From contig NZ_JAHXRI010000025.1 of assembly GCF_019923725.1 (NCBI RefSeq), forward strand, positions 149,048 to 213,047: a DNA stretch of 64,000 nucleotides. The letters are read 5' to 3'. This DNA is from Zwartia hollandica. GTDB lineage: Bacteria; Pseudomonadota; Gammaproteobacteria; Burkholderiales; Burkholderiaceae_B. A program made the position numbers and the translations under genes. The notes under the pieces are model-generated. The model saw only the letters and a list, made by a program, of their open reading frames with translations, was not told the DNA's origin and made no database searches. Shown piece after piece: positions 61,501-64,000 of the stretch (the first letter of the stretch is position 1; every line of letters begins with the position of its first letter).

Positions 61501-64000
61501 AATCCTCAGTCTCTTTCGAGTGAAACACCTTATCGGGCAGCCCAGACCGATACCGAAATCATTTTATGCCGTTTGTTTGCTGAGTTAACGGGAGTGAGTT
61601 CGGTTGGATTAGATGATAGTTTCTTTTCCATTGGTGGTCACTCCCTCTTGGCAATGAGACTCATCTCTAGAGTTGCGAAAGAGCAGCATTGGCATATTTC
61701 TCTTCGAACGCTATTTACATCTCCCACGCCTTATGCGCTCGCTCAGCAGGTTGCGCGTCGTGTGGATGAAAATGTCGTCGCGTTGGTTTCAGGGTCAGGC
61801 CGCCTCGATGCAGAGCGTGTCGTTTTGTCGTTCGGTCAAAAACGTCTCTGGGCGTTAGATCGAGTTGAGGGATCCTCATCGACTTACAACATCCCTTCGG
61901 CGGTTCGTCTGCTTGGTCATTTAAATGTCGACGCACTAAAGAGCACGCTTTGGGATATTTTGTCACGCCATGTTCCCTTGCGAACGGTTTTAGTTGAAGG
62001 TGAGGATGGGCTTCCTGTTGGGCGAGTCCTGCAGTCTCCTGATGTTAATGCTTTGTTAAAGGTCGCTGACCTATCGATTTATCCAGAGCAAGGCCGAGAG
62101 GCTTCGGTGCAGAGCTTGATTCGTGAAGAGTATGACAAGCCTTTTGTATTAGACAAAGACTTTGCGATGCGCGCCAGTCTCATCAGAGTGTCCGATCTAG
62201 AGCATGTCTTGATGATTACCTTGCATCATCATGCTGGCGATGGTGTGTCACAGGCGGTTCTGTTTAAAGAGCTTGCGCAGGGATATCTTGCTCGCTGTGC
62301 TGGCAATCAGCCTGATTGGTCCGCATTACCCATTCAGTATTACGACTGGGCCGCTTGGCAGCAGGCGACGTTGGAGCAAAGTCTTGAGGCTAAGGTCGAA
62401 CGAGCCAAGAGGCGTCTTGCTGACTTTCCAGAATGTTTGACATTGCCTCTGACCTATCCCCGTGATCCAAATCGTGCACGCCGCGCTGAGTATCTACCAG
62501 TCAAACTCGACACGCAGTCCGTACAAGGGCTAGAACAATTAGCAAAGCAAGAGCATACGACCCTATTTACTGTATTGCTTGCAGCCTATGGTGCAACCTT
62601 GGGTCGACTTTCGGGCCAAGATGATGTTGTGATTGGTGCTCCGGTTGCCGGGCGAATCCATGGCGACGCTGAGGCACTAATTGGTTTTATGGTCAATACA
62701 TTGGCAATACCGCTGTCAATGGGTGATTGCTGTACCGGTAGACAGTTAATCGCGCGTGCGCGTTCGAGTGTCGAGGAAGCGCTGATTGATCAAGATGTTC
62801 CCTTTGACCGGTTGGTTGAGAGCCTTGGCGTAGCACGGTCACTCTCGCACACACCAGTCTTTCAAGCGATGTTTGCCTTTGAAAATGAGCAGCCCAAGCC
62901 GCCGTCATTACTTGGCCTCGAAGCAAAATTTGAGCCTGTGACGCTGTCGCGTGCCAAGTTCGATCTCATTTTGGCGTTGTGCCCGAATGCGAGTGGCGAG
63001 CTCGTTGGAACGTTTGAGTACGACGCAGATTTATTTTCTAAGTCGAGTGTCGAGATTTGGTGCGAAGCATTTGAGCAGCTTTTGCATGGGTTGATATCTT
63101 CCGTCGAAGTGCCAGTCAAGACGCTCGCGCTGGTAGACGGTGTTGCACGTAAAGAGCTGTTAAAGGATGCACAAGGGCCAGAAGTCTTGTGGCACAAGGC
63201 GGGTGAAGAGACGTTGCCGGAGATGTTTGCCGCACAAGTGCGTCGTAGCTCTGAGGCGCTTGCGCTATACGCGGACGGTCAGAAGCTGAGTTATGCAGAG
63301 CTTGATGCAAGGTCGAATAAGCTTGCGCGTCATTTGATCGCGTTGGGCGCTGGCCCCGATCAGGTCGTGGCGGTACTGTTGCATCGCACGGTGGAGCTGA
63401 TGGTGACGCTGCTGGCGGTGATGAAGTCTGGCGCGGCGTACCTGCCTTTAGATCCAGAATACCCAGAGTCACGCCTGCAGTTTATGCTGAGCGACAGCGG
63501 AGCACAGATTCTGGTGAGCGCTGAGGCGAGCCGAGTCCAAGGCGTGGTATTGCCTGTAGAGGTACGGCTAGACGATCCGGAGGTTGCGCAGACGCTGCGA
63601 GGTATGAGCGATGCGCATGTGCTCGAGCACGAACGGCACGGAGCATTGCGTGCCCAGCACTTGGCGTATGTCATTTACACCTCCGGCTCGACTGGGCAGC
63701 CCAAAGGTGTTGGGGTGCTTCATGCGGGCCTAGTGCACCAATTACGCTGGATGCAGAAGCAGTATCCTTTTGGTGAAACCAATGTGATGTTGGCGCGTAC
63801 GTCTTACGCCTTTGATGCTTCAGTGTGGGAGCTTTTTGTACCGCTCGTCTCTGGTGCGAGCGTTGTGTTGGCAGACAAAGAGACGCTGCTGGATATGGAT
63901 GCGTTGAGCGAGCTGATGGTTGAGCGCGCAGTCACGGATTTACAGCTCGTGCCGTCTCTGTTTCCGATATTTAAAACCGCACTGTCGCGCGCTCGTCCCC
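58561..64000 (+). CDS. Non-ribosomal peptide synthetase, N-terminal 1.8 modules (partial)
   Basis: The frame is open from ATG 58561 to the right edge (1813 codons). Domains: condensation 1 (58600-59880, HHSTLDG), adenylation 1 (59950-61500: [32 protein letters not shown]), carrier (61540-61740, GGHSLL), condensation 2 (61800-63150, HHHAGDG), adenylation 2 (63200 onward, [11 protein letters not shown], cut off). The eight specificity residues plus Asp/Lys of adenylation 1 read DVWHVSLIDK, a serine code. The first four of adenylation 2 are DAWQ, seen in Gln-type codes, but the rest is missing. A condensation domain at the very N-terminus suggests that an acyl or aryl starter, or an upstream partner protein, is used. 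No good ribosome site is visible. Confidence 0.92.
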   Translation, partial: MQNLVSNKIATLPLSGAQRNIWFHQQIDTASAAYNLSFRTRILGDLNPERLERSLQYVVDRLDSLRVRYFVENEEPFQEILPPYRVALTHWDVRHEANAQEAAIRLLDAQTLMPFAFEKGRCNRFGLVRVSDGDWLWQWATHHSTLDGAGCEVFIQALNLAYKNDEALTGTGDAAALCEQSTRLWLQAVQADQAYRHSEAWQSDKKYWEDKLVTVTSPTTLSATEPAAVDIQVPRRVSRPLSRHDFNQLAAFGRINGKSVYAALAAGCLAYLYRVKQQTELCIGVPTSRRTRETRLAGGMLANQLPLRIAIDAESTPAAIVQAVATELAEVMAHGHYPNGEIQHLRRLSRQPDAFNVIINLASFNYVADFGLPKTPYYVVGTAPVSDMTLHVWDRRDDDVVDFSFEYNKELYTDHEATTHLEALLRFLKAFVTNSSEPIVIVPMMDATQRARVLANSCGEEVDRAERPLTMPVLFDRQVKKDPSAIALRLADQVVTYRELDQKSNQVARLLIDRGVGPEQVVAVLLNRSVDLIVAMLAVLKTGAAYLPLDPEYPLARLAFMLENSKASQLLTRVDSFQDFLSRSDLSVVPLVDFSSSTQQDIMRVLSAEPITDSIRVSPLLPDHLAYLIYTSGSTGLPKGAGNIHRSVANRLDWMQHVMQLDASDRVLQKTSIGFDVAVWEWFLPIMTGASLVITKSDGHRDPTYLRETIAKQQVTVLHFVPSMLAVFVEQLEAGECQSIRQIVTSGEALGGVLQSQTLAKLSRTKLWNLYGPTEASIDVSVWQCRELDGTRTPPIGHPIWNTELYILDAALEPVPDGSVGELYIAGVGLARGYLGRSALTAERFIACPFATDDRRGSRMYRTGDLAYRRDDGAIEYLGRADQQVKIRGYRIETGEIEASLLTGFPDCLSQTAVVPIKIGTESHLIAYLVPHPGMLVPESAVLRATLLETLPEFMVPSAFMSLDALPLTPNGKLDRKALPNPQSLSSETPYRAAQTDTEIILCRLFAELTGVSSVGLDDSFFSIGGHSLLAMRLISRVAKEQHWHISLRTLFTSPTPYALAQQVARRVDENVVALVSGSGRLDAERVVLSFGQKRLWALDRVEGSSSTYNIPSAVRLLGHLNVDALKSTLWDILSRHVPLRTVLVEGEDGLPVGRVLQSPDVNALLKVADLSIYPEQGREASVQSLIREEYDKPFVLDKDFAMRASLIRVSDLEHVLMITLHHHAGDGVSQAVLFKELAQGYLARCAGNQPDWSALPIQYYDWAAWQQATLEQSLEAKVERAKRRLADFPECLTLPLTYPRDPNRARRAEYLPVKLDTQSVQGLEQLAKQEHTTLFTVLLAAYGATLGRLSGQDDVVIGAPVAGRIHGDAEALIGFMVNTLAIPLSMGDCCTGRQLIARARSSVEEALIDQDVPFDRLVESLGVARSLSHTPVFQAMFAFENEQPKPPSLLGLEAKFEPVTLSRAKFDLILALCPNASGELVGTFEYDADLFSKSSVEIWCEAFEQLLHGLISSVEVPVKTLALVDGVARKELLKDAQGPEVLWHKAGEETLPEMFAAQVRRSSEALALYADGQKLSYAELDARSNKLARHLIALGAGPDQVVAVLLHRTVELMVTLLAVMKSGAAYLPLDPEYPESRLQFMLSDSGAQILVSAEASRVQGVVLPVEVRLDDPEVAQTLRGMSDAHVLEHERHGALRAQHLAYVIYTSGSTGQPKGVGVLHAGLVHQLRWMQKQYPFGETNVMLARTSYAFDASVWELFVPLVSGASVVLADKETLLDMDALSELMVERAVTDLQLVPSLFPIFKTALSRARP

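Noticed and set aside
1..64000. tRNA, rRNA, insertion sequences, prophage, CRISPR
   Set aside because: I looked for cloverleaf-like sequences, transposase or integrase genes, terminal repeats and spaced direct repeats and found none I could support.

Overview
The window looks like chromosomal DNA of a betaproteobacterium, most likely Alcaligenaceae/Burkholderiales. This rests on content only: Bug/TctC binding proteins, several CaiB/BaiF CoA transferases, MmgE/PrpD proteins, a BhuRSTUV-type heme locus and a moderate GC content. I see no tRNA, rRNA, insertion sequence, prophage or CRISPR array. Genes are densely packed and no stretch over 300 bases lacks a gene.

Layout. 1-3161: tail of a class II aldolase and D-erythronate dehydrogenase (four-carbon acid catabolism), then an SDR and a CaiB transferase on the minus strand. 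3277-11266: a light and pterin island with GNAT and DCC proteins, GTP cyclohydrolase I, a BLUF photoreceptor, an MFS carrier, pterin carbinolamine dehydratase, and three different photolyase/cryptochrome types (FeS-BCP, Cry-DASH, class I/III-like). 11296-23462: a large carboxylate catabolic island, mostly minus strand, with two MmgE/PrpD proteins, acyl-CoA dehydrogenase, crotonase, CaiB, two metallo-beta-lactamase-fold hydrolases, a tartrate dehydrogenase-like enzyme, an isocitrate lyase-family lyase, an amidase and a ModA-like protein without signal peptide. 23526-28610: zinc acquisition (ZevAB-like pair, Zur-like repressor, His-rich membrane peptide, ZnuCBA-type ABC transporter). 28671-35664: heme uptake (Fur box, hemP, TonB receptor, HemS, ABC transporter, TonB).

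35648-52178: a pyridine (nicotinate) degradation locus. A long minus-strand operon encodes a 6-hydroxynicotinate reductase-like enzyme, an ApbE-superfamily UPF0280 protein, an AA_synth protein, a branched-chain-type ABC transporter and a cytochrome c-linked NicAB-like dehydrogenase. Divergently come a TetR regulator and an enamidase. Next to them lie NadC and a protein that fuses a PhnN-like ribose-1,5-bisphosphate kinase to an AMP-phosphorylase-like domain. Together the last two could run a PRPP cycle that decarboxylates quinolinate to nicotinate; this is my main hypothesis.

52253-58352: a LysR-controlled operon with a DapA-family aldolase/dehydratase, TctC, SDR, D-tartrate dehydratase (TarD-like) and a GrdB/PrdB-family protein interrupted by an in-frame UGA. 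The UGA sits in a U-x-x-C motif and is followed by a hairpin that fits a bacterial SECIS element, so I read it as a selenoprotein. 58561-64000: the first 1.8 modules of a non-ribosomal peptide synthetase, C-A(Ser)-PCP-C-A, running off the right edge.
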